From positions 1 to 64,000 of the forward strand of contig JASJAU010000036.1 in assembly GCA_030066855.1 (NCBI GenBank): a stretch of 64,000 nucleotides of DNA, read 5' to 3'. A program made the position numbers and the translations under genes. Shown one piece after another: positions 17,131 through 25,027 of this stretch. Source of the stretch: Paracoccaceae bacterium. Lineage in GTDB: Bacteria > Pseudomonadota > Alphaproteobacteria > Rhodobacterales > Rhodobacteraceae. The notes beneath the pieces were generated by a model, which saw only the letters and a program-made list of their open reading frames with translations, was not told where the DNA came from and ran no database searches. Each line of letters starts with the position of its first letter. The first letter of the stretch is position 1.

Positions 17131-19293
17131 TTACTCGCCCGCGATGCGCTGAGCCGGGTTGAACCGTGTCTCTTCGCTGATCGTGAACTGCCCCCGTTGA
17201 AGCTTGCGAAACTTGCCCTGGCGCAGGAGCATTCCGAACGAGCGGAGCCCCGCTTCGCGCGAGAGGCTTAAGGCCGGATCGACCCGCGCGACGCGCTTCA
17301 TGATCTCGGGCCGCGAGAAGTGCGGTTGGCCTTCGACGAAGGCGGAATAAGCCGCGGCGGCTTCCAGGAGATCGGGGAGCTCGCGGGCGCCCATCTCCTG
17401 GATGAACTCGGCAAAGGAGCCCGGCTCCGGCGGCGCTTTGGGTTCCGCATCGGCGCCCGGCGAGCGTACGCCTTCGATCTCGTCAACGCGCTGGGACGAA
17501 ACGAGCACCAGGGGCGCGGCCTTCTTGGCCTCGTCCTTCGGCTCTTCGGCCTCCGGGGCCTCGGCCTCGAGCTCCGGGGTCTCCACTTGCGGTTCTTCCG
17601 CCTGATCAGGTTTGGCCGCCTTGACCTCTTCCGAGGGCTGACGCGAGATCACACGGTCGAGATCCTCGCGATAGGGCTCCTGATCCTCGGCGTCCTGCTC
17701 TTCTTTGGGCAGAATGCGGGTGAGGATGCGGTCCGCCTTGGTCGCCGCCACGGCGGCGCGCATCTGGCTGATCACGCGGCGGCGACGCACGCCTTCGCCA
17801 TCGGCGAATTTCTCGTCCGTTTCTTTCAGCAGCCGTCCGACGTTGCCATTGGTCTCGGAAAGCGGCTCAAGCGGCTTGGACACAGGGCGTTGGGAGGTCT
17901 CGGCCGCCTCTGGCACTTCGTCCGTTTTTTCGTCGCCCAGAAGGCTGTCGTCGATCGCCGACACCTCTTCCACCGGGTCTTTGCGCCCCTCGAACGGCTC
18001 GATCTCTGTGTCGTTGCTGACCTCGGCCCGGACGCGGGCGAGGATGTCTTCGGTCCGATTGCGGGTCGGCGCGGGCGTTTCCGCTTCGTCCGCGGCCGGC
18101 TCCGGCTCGACCTCGGGTTCCGATGCAGGAGCGCCCTCCGCCGCAGCTTGCGTCTCAGGCGCGGTCTCTTCGGGGGCCTCAGCCTCCGCCTCGAGTTCCG
18201 GCGCCGCCTCTTCGGCTTCGGCCGTCGCAATCAGCGGCTCTTCCGCCTCAGGCGCCGGCGCTTCATGTTCGACCTCGGCGACCGACGGTTCGTCGGCTTC
18301 GGCGACCGGCGGTTCATCCGCTTCCGGCTCCGGCGCGTCTTCCACCACCGGCTCGGTCTCTGTCGCGGCTTCAGCGGCGGGTTCCGGCTCCTCCTCGGCC
18401 TCGGGAACCGCTTCGGCGACTGGCTCCGGTTGCTCTTCCGCCTCGATTTCAATTTCTGCTTCCGGCTCAGAAACGGGCGCGGAGTCTTCTTCCGGCTGCG
18501 CGTCGGTGGCCGCATCGGCCTCAAGCGCACCCTCGACCTCCTCGACCGGCTCCGACGCTTCGGCAGGCTCCTCGCTCAGAACGTCCGCATCCTCGAATTC
18601 CTCGCCCTCTTCGGCCAGATCGGCGCTAATTGAGGCGATTGTCTCGGTGTTGGCGCGGTCGCGGCGCGGCGCACCGAATTCATAAGAGGAGTCCTCCTCG
18701 TCGCGCATGAATTCCGACGCGAAATCCTTCGCCGGCTCAGGCGTCACATTGCGCGAGACGACGGCCCGAATGCGGCGGAGTTTTTCGGCGATGCTCTCCG
18801 GCGGGCCGCCGGCCTCTGGGGGCGCGGGGTGCGGATCGACCGTCAGGATGTCCTCGGGCTCGTCCGCCATCAGATATTCGTCATCGAAGGCCAGCGGACC
18901 GGTTTCCGAAATCTCCTCTGCGACAGGTTCTGGCGCCGCCTCGGGCTCCGGTTTCGCCTCTGGTTCCGGCTTGGTGGCTTCAGGTGGCTCGGGCGCCTTC
19001 TCCGCAACAGGTTCGGCTACCTCGGCATCCGCCACGGCTTCCGCCGCGCGGAGCGCCACGCCATTGTCGCGGATGCGCGCCTCGACGCGGGCCTGAACGG
19101 CGCGCTGTGCGATCGACTGCAGCATCTCGACATCCGGGGTCGGCGGCTCCGCCCCGAAATAGCGATCCTCCGCGGCCAGGTCGCGGAAATACTCGGCAAT
19201 CCCCCGCATCGTGCCGAAGGGGTCGTCAAATCCCTCCAGCGTGCAGCTGAACGTGCCGTAGGACACTGTGAGGATCTTGTTCGACTCGGTCAT
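17131..19293 (-). CDS. Large acidic low-complexity protein of unknown function
   Basis: A 720-aa protein with three visible parts. Residues 1 to about 95 form a compact N-terminal region (LTVSYGTFSCTLEGFDDPFG, then MRGIAEYFRDLAAEDRYFG). Residues about 100-640 are low-complexity, dominated by Glu, Ala and Pro, with scattered basic patches such as RTEDILARVRAEV. The last 80 residues are ordered again (SFAEFIQEMGARELPDLLEA and GLRSFGMLLRQGKFRKLQRG). No signal peptide or membrane segment is evident. I recognise no domain by name. The layout, two folded ends joined by a long disordered acidic linker, suggests a scaffold or tether. The mirrored composition produces long false frames on the plus strand. 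Confidence 0.75.
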   Translation of the reverse strand: MTESNKILTVSYGTFSCTLEGFDDPFGTMRGIAEYFRDLAAEDRYFGAEPPTPDVEMLQSIAQRAVQARVEARIRDNGVALRAAEAVADAEVAEPVAEKAPEPPEATKPEPEAKPEPEAAPEPVAEEISETGPLAFDDEYLMADEPEDILTVDPHPAPPEAGGPPESIAEKLRRIRAVVSRNVTPEPAKDFASEFMRDEEDSSYEFGAPRRDRANTETIASISADLAEEGEEFEDADVLSEEPAEASEPVEEVEGALEADAATDAQPEEDSAPVSEPEAEIEIEAEEQPEPVAEAVPEAEEEPEPAAEAATETEPVVEDAPEPEADEPPVAEADEPSVAEVEHEAPAPEAEEPLIATAEAEEAAPELEAEAEAPEETAPETQAAAEGAPASEPEVEPEPAADEAETPAPTRNRTEDILARVRAEVSNDTEIEPFEGRKDPVEEVSAIDDSLLGDEKTDEVPEAAETSQRPVSKPLEPLSETNGNVGRLLKETDEKFADGEGVRRRRVISQMRAAVAATKADRILTRILPKEEQDAEDQEPYREDLDRVISRQPSEEVKAAKPDQAEEPQVETPELEAEAPEAEEPKDEAKKAAPLVLVSSQRVDEIEGVRSPGADAEPKAPPEPGSFAEFIQEMGARELPDLLEAAAAYSAFVEGQPHFSRPEIMKRVARVDPALSLSREAGLRSFGMLLRQGKFRKLQRGQFTISEETRFNPAQRIAGE

Positions 19294-19450
19294 GTGTCGG
19301 TCGCTTTCTCAACCATTACGTCAACATTCTGTTTACCAAATCGCGCGACGGAAATAGGAACCGAGGTAAGGAAATCACGGGTTTTTTTGGCGGCAGAATT
19401 GTGGCGCGGGGCAGCGGACATTGGGGTATTCGGACACGGATCAGGCAAGA

Positions 19451-20089
19451 GTGCAATCCCGGGCGGGGGTGACGCTGGTCGGTGCTGGAGAGCCTAGGCG
19501 CGAAGACATTGAGGAAGCGTTGAAATCCGCGCCCTGCCTGGTCGCGGCTGACGGGGGCGCTGACCGGGCGCTGGCGCTCGGATTCGCGCCCGAAGCGGTG
19601 ATCGGAGACCTTGATTCGCTGACCGGCCGCGCGGCTCTGGGCGATACGCCCATATTCGAGATCGACGAGCAGGAAACCACTGATTTCGAGAAGTGCCTGA
19701 GCCTGATCGACGCGTCGCTCATACTCGCCTGCGGGTTTGCCGAGGCGCGGATCGACCATTCCTTGGCGGTCTACTCGGCGCTCGCCCGCCGGATCGGTCC
19801 GCCGACGATTGTTATTGGGTCCGAGGACATCGTCTTCGCGGCGCCGGACGAGATCGCGTTGGATTTGCCTGTCGGAACAAGGGTTTCCCTCTTTCCGATG
19901 GCGCCCCTCACGGGCCGGTCCGCGGGTCTGGAATGGCCGATCGAGGGGCTCGGCCTGACACCGATGGGCCGGATCGGAACGTCGAACCGGGTCACCGGGC
20001 CGGTCCGGCTCGCCTTAGACGCGCCGGGAATGCTAGTTATTCTGCCGCGCGAGACGCTTCCTCGCGCGCTGACGGCGCTGACCGGCTAA
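19451..20089 (+). CDS. Thiamine diphosphokinase (thiamine pyrophosphokinase)
   Basis: A protein of about 212 aa with VTLVGAGEP near the N-terminus, VAADGGADRALALG, AVIGDLDSL and the C-terminal strands GRIGTSNRVTGPVRL. This order is that of thiamine pyrophosphokinases, which convert thiamine to thiamine diphosphate with ATP. The E-T-T-D-F-E-K-C element, the family's conserved T-D block, is visible. The GTG at 19451 places the usual short lead before VTLVG, and a TTG at 19421 is the alternative. The last 53 nt overlap the end of a DMT gene on the other strand. TPP made here would serve Xsc among other enzymes. Confidence 0.85.
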   Translation: MQSRAGVTLVGAGEPRREDIEEALKSAPCLVAADGGADRALALGFAPEAVIGDLDSLTGRAALGDTPIFEIDEQETTDFEKCLSLIDASLILACGFAEARIDHSLAVYSALARRIGPPTIVIGSEDIVFAAPDEIALDLPVGTRVSLFPMAPLTGRSAGLEWPIEGLGLTPMGRIGTSNRVTGPVRLALDAPGMLVILPRETLPRALTALTG

Positions 20090-20981
20090 CGGCGCGCTCG
20101 CGGGCCAGAATGTAGAGCCCGGCGGCGATCGTCACGCAGATCCCGGCGAGCGCGAGGCCGTTGGGGAAATCGCGAAAGATCAGCCAACCGACAAGCGCGG
20201 CGATCGGAATCTCCAGATACTGCATCGGCGCGAGCGTGGTCGAGGGGGCGAAGCGCAGCGACCAGGTCATCAAGAGGTGCGCGAGGGTGCCGAGGAGGCC
20301 CAGTGCCAGGAAAAGCCACCACAGGCTCGAAGGGGGAATTGCCAGCATGAGGTCCGGGATGGAAAGCATTGAAAAGAATAGAAATGCGGGAATCAGGACG
20401 ATCATCGCCATGCCGCCGGATACCGCCTGAAGCGTGATCGGATCGACCTCTTTCGCGATCAGTCGGGTTGTCAGCATGAAGAGTGCGAAAAGGAGCGCGA
20501 CGCCAAGGGGCAGCAGCGCGGGCCAGCCCACCTCGGCGAAACTTGGCTGCACCACCATCAGCGTGCCGGTAAACCCCACGACGCAAGCTCCGATCCGGCG
20601 CCGCCCGACCTCCTCCCCCAGCACGTAATGGCCAAGCAGCAGCATGATGAACGGCATAACGAAGGCTATGGCGATGGCGTCGGCAAGCGGCAGATAGCGG
20701 AGCGCGAGGAACATCATGCCGAGCGCGATGATGTGAAGCGCGGTTCGTATCGCGGTCAACCGGTAGACTCGGCCGCTGAGCGCCAGCGTTCGCGCAGTCA
20801 GGATCACGACCGGCGCCAGGATCAGAAACTGAATGCCGAAGCGGATGAAAACGAGCTGTCCGACGCCGGTCGTCTGGCCGAGAATCTTGGCGATCGAGTC
20901 GCCCAAGGGCGCGATCACGCAAAACCCAAGCATCAGTGCAATACCCAGAACGGGCCGGTCGGCTGTCTCCATGCGGCTCAT
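20037..20981 (-). CDS. DMT-superfamily (EamA/RhaT-like) transporter
   Basis: A 314-aa protein with about ten helices and two EamA repeats (LPLADAIAIAFVMPFIMLLL in the first half, LAPMQYLEIPIAALVGWLIF in the second). The closing segment is basic and Ser/Glu-rich. The family contains inner-membrane metabolite transporters, and the substrate is not evident. The gene runs antisense to the thiamine kinase end (53-nt overlap) and is divergent from tpa. The 150-nt gap between their starts holds the TauR-like repeats. Confidence 0.85.
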   Translation of the reverse strand: MSRMETADRPVLGIALMLGFCVIAPLGDSIAKILGQTTGVGQLVFIRFGIQFLILAPVVILTARTLALSGRVYRLTAIRTALHIIALGMMFLALRYLPLADAIAIAFVMPFIMLLLGHYVLGEEVGRRRIGACVVGFTGTLMVVQPSFAEVGWPALLPLGVALLFALFMLTTRLIAKEVDPITLQAVSGGMAMIVLIPAFLFFSMLSIPDLMLAIPPSSLWWLFLALGLLGTLAHLLMTWSLRFAPSTTLAPMQYLEIPIAALVGWLIFRDFPNGLALAGICVTIAAGLYILARERAVSRSAPSAREEASRAAE

Positions 20982-21034
20982 GGCGCGACCCTAGGGGAGG
21001 ACGCCTGGCGCCGCGACCCGAAACCGGCGCCTTT

Positions 21035-21090
21035 CTGGCCTTAAACTGCGGCTGATTTGGCCCTAACCCGGAAGTCGCGATTGGCCCAAC
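21035..21090 (+). promoter_or_regulatory. TauR-like direct repeats upstream of tpa
   Basis: Three related decamers lie in the same orientation: CTGGCCTTAA (21035-21044), TTGGCCCTAA (21057-21066) and a weaker TTGGCCCAAC (21081-21090), spaced 22 and 24 nt start to start. The TauR site described for Rhodobacter capsulatus tpa is, as I recall it, direct repeats of CTGGACYTAA, one base different from the first copy. They sit 42-97 nt before the tpa ATG, where an activator of the promoter would bind. Confidence 0.7.
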
Positions 21091-21131
21091 TTGGCCGGCA
21101 ATTCATCGAAACCCCGTTTCTGGAGGCCGCC

Positions 21132-22511
21132 ATGTCCGTCGCCACCCGCGAAAACGATCTCTCGCACATCGTGGAAGCCGACCGCGCCCACATCTGGCAC
21201 CACCTGATTCAGCACCGGCCCTTTGAGACGGTCGATCCCCGGATCATGGTCGAAGGCAAGGGCATGCGAGTTTGGGACGCCAACGGCAAAGAGCACCTGG
21301 ACGCCGTTTCGGGCGGGGTCTGGACGGTGAACGTGGGCTATGGCCGCGAGCGGATCGCGAACGCGGTACGCGACCAGCTTCTTCAGATGCCCTATTTTGC
21401 AGGCTCCGCCGGTTCGATTCCGGGCGCGCGCTTCGCTGAACGTCTGATCGAAAAGATGCCGGGGCTGTCGCGTGTCTACTACTGCAACTCCGGCTCCGAA
21501 GCGAACGAGAAGGCCTTCAAGATGGTCCGCCAGATCGCGCACAAACGCTACGGCGGCAAGAAGCACAAGATCCTCTACCGCGAGCGCGATTACCACGGCA
21601 CGACCATCGCATGCCTGTCGGCGGGGGGGCAGCCGGAGCGGAACGCGCAATACGGACCTTACGTACCGGGCTTTGTCGAGGTGCCGCATTGCCTCGGCTA
21701 CCGGGCGCAGGTGGAAACCGTGAGCTACGGCGAATGGGCCGCGGACCAGATCGAGGAGGTGATCCTGCGCGAAGGGCCGGATACGGTTGGCGCCCTGTGT
21801 CTTGAGCCGGTGACGGCGGGAGGCGGGGTTATCCCGCCACCAGAAGGATACTGGTCGCGCGTGCAGGAGATCTGCCGAAAGTACGATGTTCTGCTCCACA
21901 TCGACGAGGTTGTCTGCGGCGTGGGCCGGACCGGCGAATGGTTCGGCTATCAGAACTATGGCATCGAGCCCGACTTCGTGACGATGGCCAAGGGCGTGGC
22001 CTCCGGTTACGCCGCCATTGCCTGTCTGGTGACGACCGAAGAGGTTTTCGCGATGTTCAAGGACGATGCCGACGATCCGATGAACTACTTCCGCGACATC
22101 TCCACATTCGGCGGTTGCACCGCCGGACCGGCGGCGGCGATGGAGAATATGGCGATCATCGAGGAGGAGGGGCTCCTCGAGAACACGACTGCCCGCGGCG
22201 CGCAACTGATCGATAACCTGCTGGCGCTTCAGGAAAAACACCGTGTGATCGGGGACGTGCGCGGCAAGGGCCTGTTCTGCGGCGCCGAACTGGTCGCCGA
22301 CCGTCAGACCAAGGAGCCGGCCGACGAGAAAAGGGTGCAGGCCGTGGTCGGGGATTGCATGGCGCAGGGCGTGGTGATCGGGGCGACCAACCGCTCGCTT
22401 CCCGGCTTCAACAACACGCTTTGCTTCAGTCCGGCTTTGATCTCATCGGCGGACGACATCGACGAGATCACGAGCGCCGTGGACAAGGCCCTCACGAAGG
22501 TCTTTTCCTAA
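21132..22511 (+). CDS. tpa: Taurine--pyruvate aminotransferase
   Basis: A 459-aa class-III PLP aminotransferase. VYYCNSGSEANEKAFKMV, the Asp in LLHIDEVVCGVGRTG and the Schiff-base lysine K287 in VTMAKGVASGY are in place. The N-terminus (LSHIVEADRAHIWHHLIQH) and overall pattern match Tpa, which transfers the amino group of taurine to pyruvate, giving sulfoacetaldehyde and alanine. Specificity is supported by the nearby tauR and xsc genes and the TauR-like repeats upstream. The ATG at 21132 follows CTGGAGG, a good ribosome-binding site; the longer open frame is rejected because it would cover those repeats. It converges with the LysR gene (4-nt overlap). Confidence 0.9.
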   Translation: MSVATRENDLSHIVEADRAHIWHHLIQHRPFETVDPRIMVEGKGMRVWDANGKEHLDAVSGGVWTVNVGYGRERIANAVRDQLLQMPYFAGSAGSIPGARFAERLIEKMPGLSRVYYCNSGSEANEKAFKMVRQIAHKRYGGKKHKILYRERDYHGTTIACLSAGGQPERNAQYGPYVPGFVEVPHCLGYRAQVETVSYGEWAADQIEEVILREGPDTVGALCLEPVTAGGGVIPPPEGYWSRVQEICRKYDVLLHIDEVVCGVGRTGEWFGYQNYGIEPDFVTMAKGVASGYAAIACLVTTEEVFAMFKDDADDPMNYFRDISTFGGCTAGPAAAMENMAIIEEEGLLENTTARGAQLIDNLLALQEKHRVIGDVRGKGLFCGAELVADRQTKEPADEKRVQAVVGDCMAQGVVIGATNRSLPGFNNTLCFSPALISSADDIDEITSAVDKALTKVFS

Positions 22512-23428
22512 GTCCGCGCGCGGAACGCTTCGATCGCGTTGCGCGTCTCGCGCGCTTCCTCGGTCAGCCAGTCCACAAACCGCTGCACCTGCGGACGGTT
22601 CCGGGCATCGTCCCGGACCGTCAGGCGATAGGGGCTGGGCGCTGGAATGCTCTGGCTGGCCGCGAAAAGAGGCACGACATTGCCCTCAGCGACGTCGTCC
22701 AGGATGAGCGAAAGCCCGCAAACCAGAAATCCGACGTTCTCGCGCACGGCTTCAAGCGCGACCCGAGCGTGCTGGTAACGGATGCCGCGATCCGTGCCGC
22801 TTTTGCGAAGACCGAAGGCGTCGAACCAATCGACCCAACCAGGGAAGCCGCTCTCCTCAAGCTGCCGTTTCAAATGCAAAAGAGGCAAACCCTCCATCAG
22901 ATGAACCGGATCCCAATCGCCAGTTCGGCGGACGTTGTCAGGGCCGGTGACGGGCACGAAAAGGTCTGAGAACAGCGCTTCGCCCGTGTCCTCGCCATAG
23001 GTCACCCGCATATCGGGCGTCCCAAGCCTGAGCGGCACGTCGCCCGCGCCGTTTATGCAGAAGAGGATGTTCGGATGCGCCTCGCGAAACGCGTCGATAC
23101 GGGGCAGGAGCCAGAGCTCGGACCAGTCAGGGTCGGCGACGATATGGAGTTCGCTCACTCTCTGGAAATCGAGCGTCTCGGTCACGCGGCCCAGCGCCTC
23201 GAAGGCCGAGCGCAGGTCGGCCAGCGCGAGATCGAGTTCTTTGGTAGGTTTCAGACCTGACCGCCCGCGCAAGAGGAGGTCGGTTCCTAGGTAATCTTCC
23301 AGCGCCCTGATCCGCTGCCCGACGGCGGCGGGGGTGATTCCCAACTCGCCGGCGGCGTCTTTTAGCGATCCGCGCCGCACGGCGAGTTCGAGCGCCTGGA
23401 GCGATTTCAGATGCGTGGTCACCGGCAT
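22508..23428 (-). CDS. LysR-family transcriptional regulator (GcvA-like)
   Basis: A 306-aa protein with an N-terminal winged helix-turn-helix (SLKDAAGELGITPAAVGQRI at about residues 20-39) followed by a LysR effector domain. The helix pattern resembles the GcvA/AmpR branch. It probably controls a neighbouring unit. The closest divergent gene is the DUF4242 gene, whose start lies 139 nt away across a shared promoter region, and tpa converges with its 3' end. The inducer is unknown. A role in taurine use is possible from location only, since TauR is the expected regulator. Confidence 0.88.
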   Translation of the reverse strand: MPVTTHLKSLQALELAVRRGSLKDAAGELGITPAAVGQRIRALEDYLGTDLLLRGRSGLKPTKELDLALADLRSAFEALGRVTETLDFQRVSELHIVADPDWSELWLLPRIDAFREAHPNILFCINGAGDVPLRLGTPDMRVTYGEDTGEALFSDLFVPVTGPDNVRRTGDWDPVHLMEGLPLLHLKRQLEESGFPGWVDWFDAFGLRKSGTDRGIRYQHARVALEAVRENVGFLVCGLSLILDDVAEGNVVPLFAASQSIPAPSPYRLTVRDDARNRPQVQRFVDWLTEEARETRNAIEAFRART

Positions 23429-23566
23429 TTGCTAAAGCCTATCTTTCTCGTGCTCAAAATGCCTTGCCAACACTAAAGGTGGTCTTTCGATGAGCCAAGA
23501 AAATTGAGTTTTGCGGGCGCGGATCGCCGGCACATGATGGCCTCACCGACTTTTCAGGAGGCGAAC

Positions 23567-23845
23567 ATGATGAAGAGATTTATGATCGAACGCGACATCC
23601 CTGGCATCGGCAAATTTTCCCTGACCGAGCTTTGCGGCGCGGCCCGGGCGTCGAACCAGGCGCTGGACAATATCGGCCCGTCGATCCAGTGGCAGCACAC
23701 CTATGTCGCCGGCGACAAGACTTTTTGCGTCTACCTTGCCGAGAGCGAGGAAGACATCCAGAAACACTCCGAACTGAGCGGAATCCCGGTGCACCGGATT
23801 ACCGAAGTGTCGCAGATCATCGATCCGCTGACGGCCAACAACTGA
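23567..23845 (+). CDS. DUF4242 domain protein
   Basis: A 92-aa protein starting MMKRFMIERDIPGIGKFS, with the mid-section WQHTYVAGDKTFCVYLAES and the end GIPVHRITEVSQIIDPLTA. This is the DUF4242 pattern, a small ferredoxin-like fold sometimes annotated as nickel-binding; the metal role is not established from this sequence. AGGAGG lies a few bases before the tandem ATGs, which decides the start. It is divergent from the LysR gene, which could regulate it. Confidence 0.8.
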   Translation: MMKRFMIERDIPGIGKFSLTELCGAARASNQALDNIGPSIQWQHTYVAGDKTFCVYLAESEEDIQKHSELSGIPVHRITEVSQIIDPLTANN

Positions 23846-23927
23846 ACGGAGTCAAGAAGACGGGCGCGCCGGTGAGAGCGGCGTCGCCCGTTTCCTGCAA
23901 GGTCCCTAAGCGGACCCTTTCCTGGAA

Positions 23928-24563
23928 TTAGCTGAAGCTGACGCGAATGAACTGGCCCGTTGTTCGGGTCCGCGCCCGGCGGCCTGCGGCGTTCGGCTGG
24001 TGCAGATGCTCGGTCATGCGTTCGAGAACCGGCACCAGCGAGCGTTCGGAGCCGTGCAGAACCTGGATGGTTTGCTGATTGCCCTTGAGGCGAAGATGCA
24101 TCTTGGCGTCTCCCCGCTTGGTCTCGGACCGCTTGAGGAAGATGCTTTCGACCGATTTCCCAATGATGACCCGACGCAACCGGAAGACGCCCTGATTGTT
24201 CACGGTGCCGATGCGAATGATGCCTCGATGGGAATCGACCTGGATTTCTGTGCGAAAACCCCGGCTCGCGAGCGTGTAGATCGCGAGCCCGATCAGCGTG
24301 AAGCCGATGGGCAGACCGATGTAGGCAAGCGCGCCGCCCGGCGCCGTCGCGATCACGGGATGCAGGAGAAGGAGCAGGCCGGCCGGCAGCATCGTGAGAC
24401 CGACTGTCTTCAGACCGGTTTCCGCCAGTGATTCGGCGTCCTGGCCCTTAGAGCCTTTCTTGACTGTGAAACCCCAATGCGTCTCGCGCACCTTGTGGGT
24501 TGAAACGCCAGGCGCTCCGCGTTCCTGCACGGCGCCCCAGAATTCTTCGCTTACAACGCTCAT
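23928..24563 (-). CDS. Two-helix membrane protein of unknown function
   Basis: A protein of 211 aa from the ATG at 24563 (MSVVSEEFWG); an alternative start lies 18 nt upstream. Residues about 50-105 contain two adjacent hydrophobic helices (LTMLPAGLLLLLHPVIATAP and IGLPIGFTLIGLAIYTLASR). The C-terminal part alternates strands and basic residues (EIQVDSHRGIIRIGTVN, VIIGKSVESIFLKR), compatible with a cytoplasmic PH-like or beta-rich domain. No family name is recognised. It lies between the DUF4242 gene (convergent) and a short divergent open frame. Confidence 0.6.
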   Translation of the reverse strand: MSVVSEEFWGAVQERGAPGVSTHKVRETHWGFTVKKGSKGQDAESLAETGLKTVGLTMLPAGLLLLLHPVIATAPGGALAYIGLPIGFTLIGLAIYTLASRGFRTEIQVDSHRGIIRIGTVNNQGVFRLRRVIIGKSVESIFLKRSETKRGDAKMHLRLKGNQQTIQVLHGSERSLVPVLERMTEHLHQPNAAGRRARTRTTGQFIRVSFS

Positions 24564-24819
24564 CGCCCGTCGTCCCATCACGTTCTGTGTGTTTGCCCAA
24601 ATGATTCGACGATTTGGGCGGAAGTCGGACAGCGAGAGGGCGATTTAAGTACAACCGTGAATTGTCTGAATTCGGAGACAGCCAGACATAAAGGTTTCGC
24701 GTGGGTGCCCGAATTCGACCCAAGTCGTCGGGTATTTTCATGAAAGGCCGCAGTTCCATGTGTACGGGCACCCCTCTCGCGCGCGGCCGGCGAGGGGCCG
24801 TTTGTGAGTGAGTTCGACG

Positions 24820-24969
24820 ATGGTTTTGTCAACGATTTCGCACCTTTTCCCGTGGATCGCGCTGTTCGGCCCGATCGTTCTGGTGGTGCTCATCTTGGGC
24901 GCGATGCGCCTTCTTGATGTCATGCGCTCTAAGCACGATGTGGTCATCCACGAGCGCAATATCGGGTAA
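24820..24969 (+). CDS. Small single-span membrane protein, 49 aa
   Basis: This short gene was found by direct reading. ATG at 24820 leads to TAA at 24967-24969. The product has a polar start (MVLSTISHLFPW), one long hydrophobic helix (ALFGPIVLVVLILGAM) and a charged tail (RSKHDVVIHERNIG), a layout typical of real small membrane proteins. The ribosome-binding site is weak (GAGTGAG region). It lies directly upstream of tauR with the TauR-like repeat just beyond its stop, so it could be transcribed into tauR. Function unknown. Confidence 0.5.
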   Translation: MVLSTISHLFPWIALFGPIVLVVLILGAMRLLDVMRSKHDVVIHERNIG

Positions 24970-24980
24970 GTCCTGCCAGA

Positions 24981-24990
24981 CTGGCCTTAA
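24981..24990 (+). promoter_or_regulatory. TauR-like repeat upstream of tauR
   Basis: CTGGCCTTAA, identical to the best copy before tpa, lies 37 nt upstream of the tauR start. A second clear copy at the 22-24-nt spacing is not seen. A single site close to the start fits autoregulation by repression. Confidence 0.6.
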
Positions 24991-25027
24991 CGCCGCCCTC
25001 CCGCTATAGCCAGATGCGGAGGGCGGC

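Noticed and set aside
17320-18633. 437-aa open frame on the plus strand, and a second overlapping plus frame
   Set aside because: It is antisense to the acidic 720-aa gene. Its Gly/Arg/Phe/Leu composition is the mirror of Glu/Ala codons, and it has no motif or ribosome-binding site.
21063-22241. 392-aa minus-strand frame opposite tpa
   Set aside because: It is a shadow of a clear aminotransferase and has no start context.
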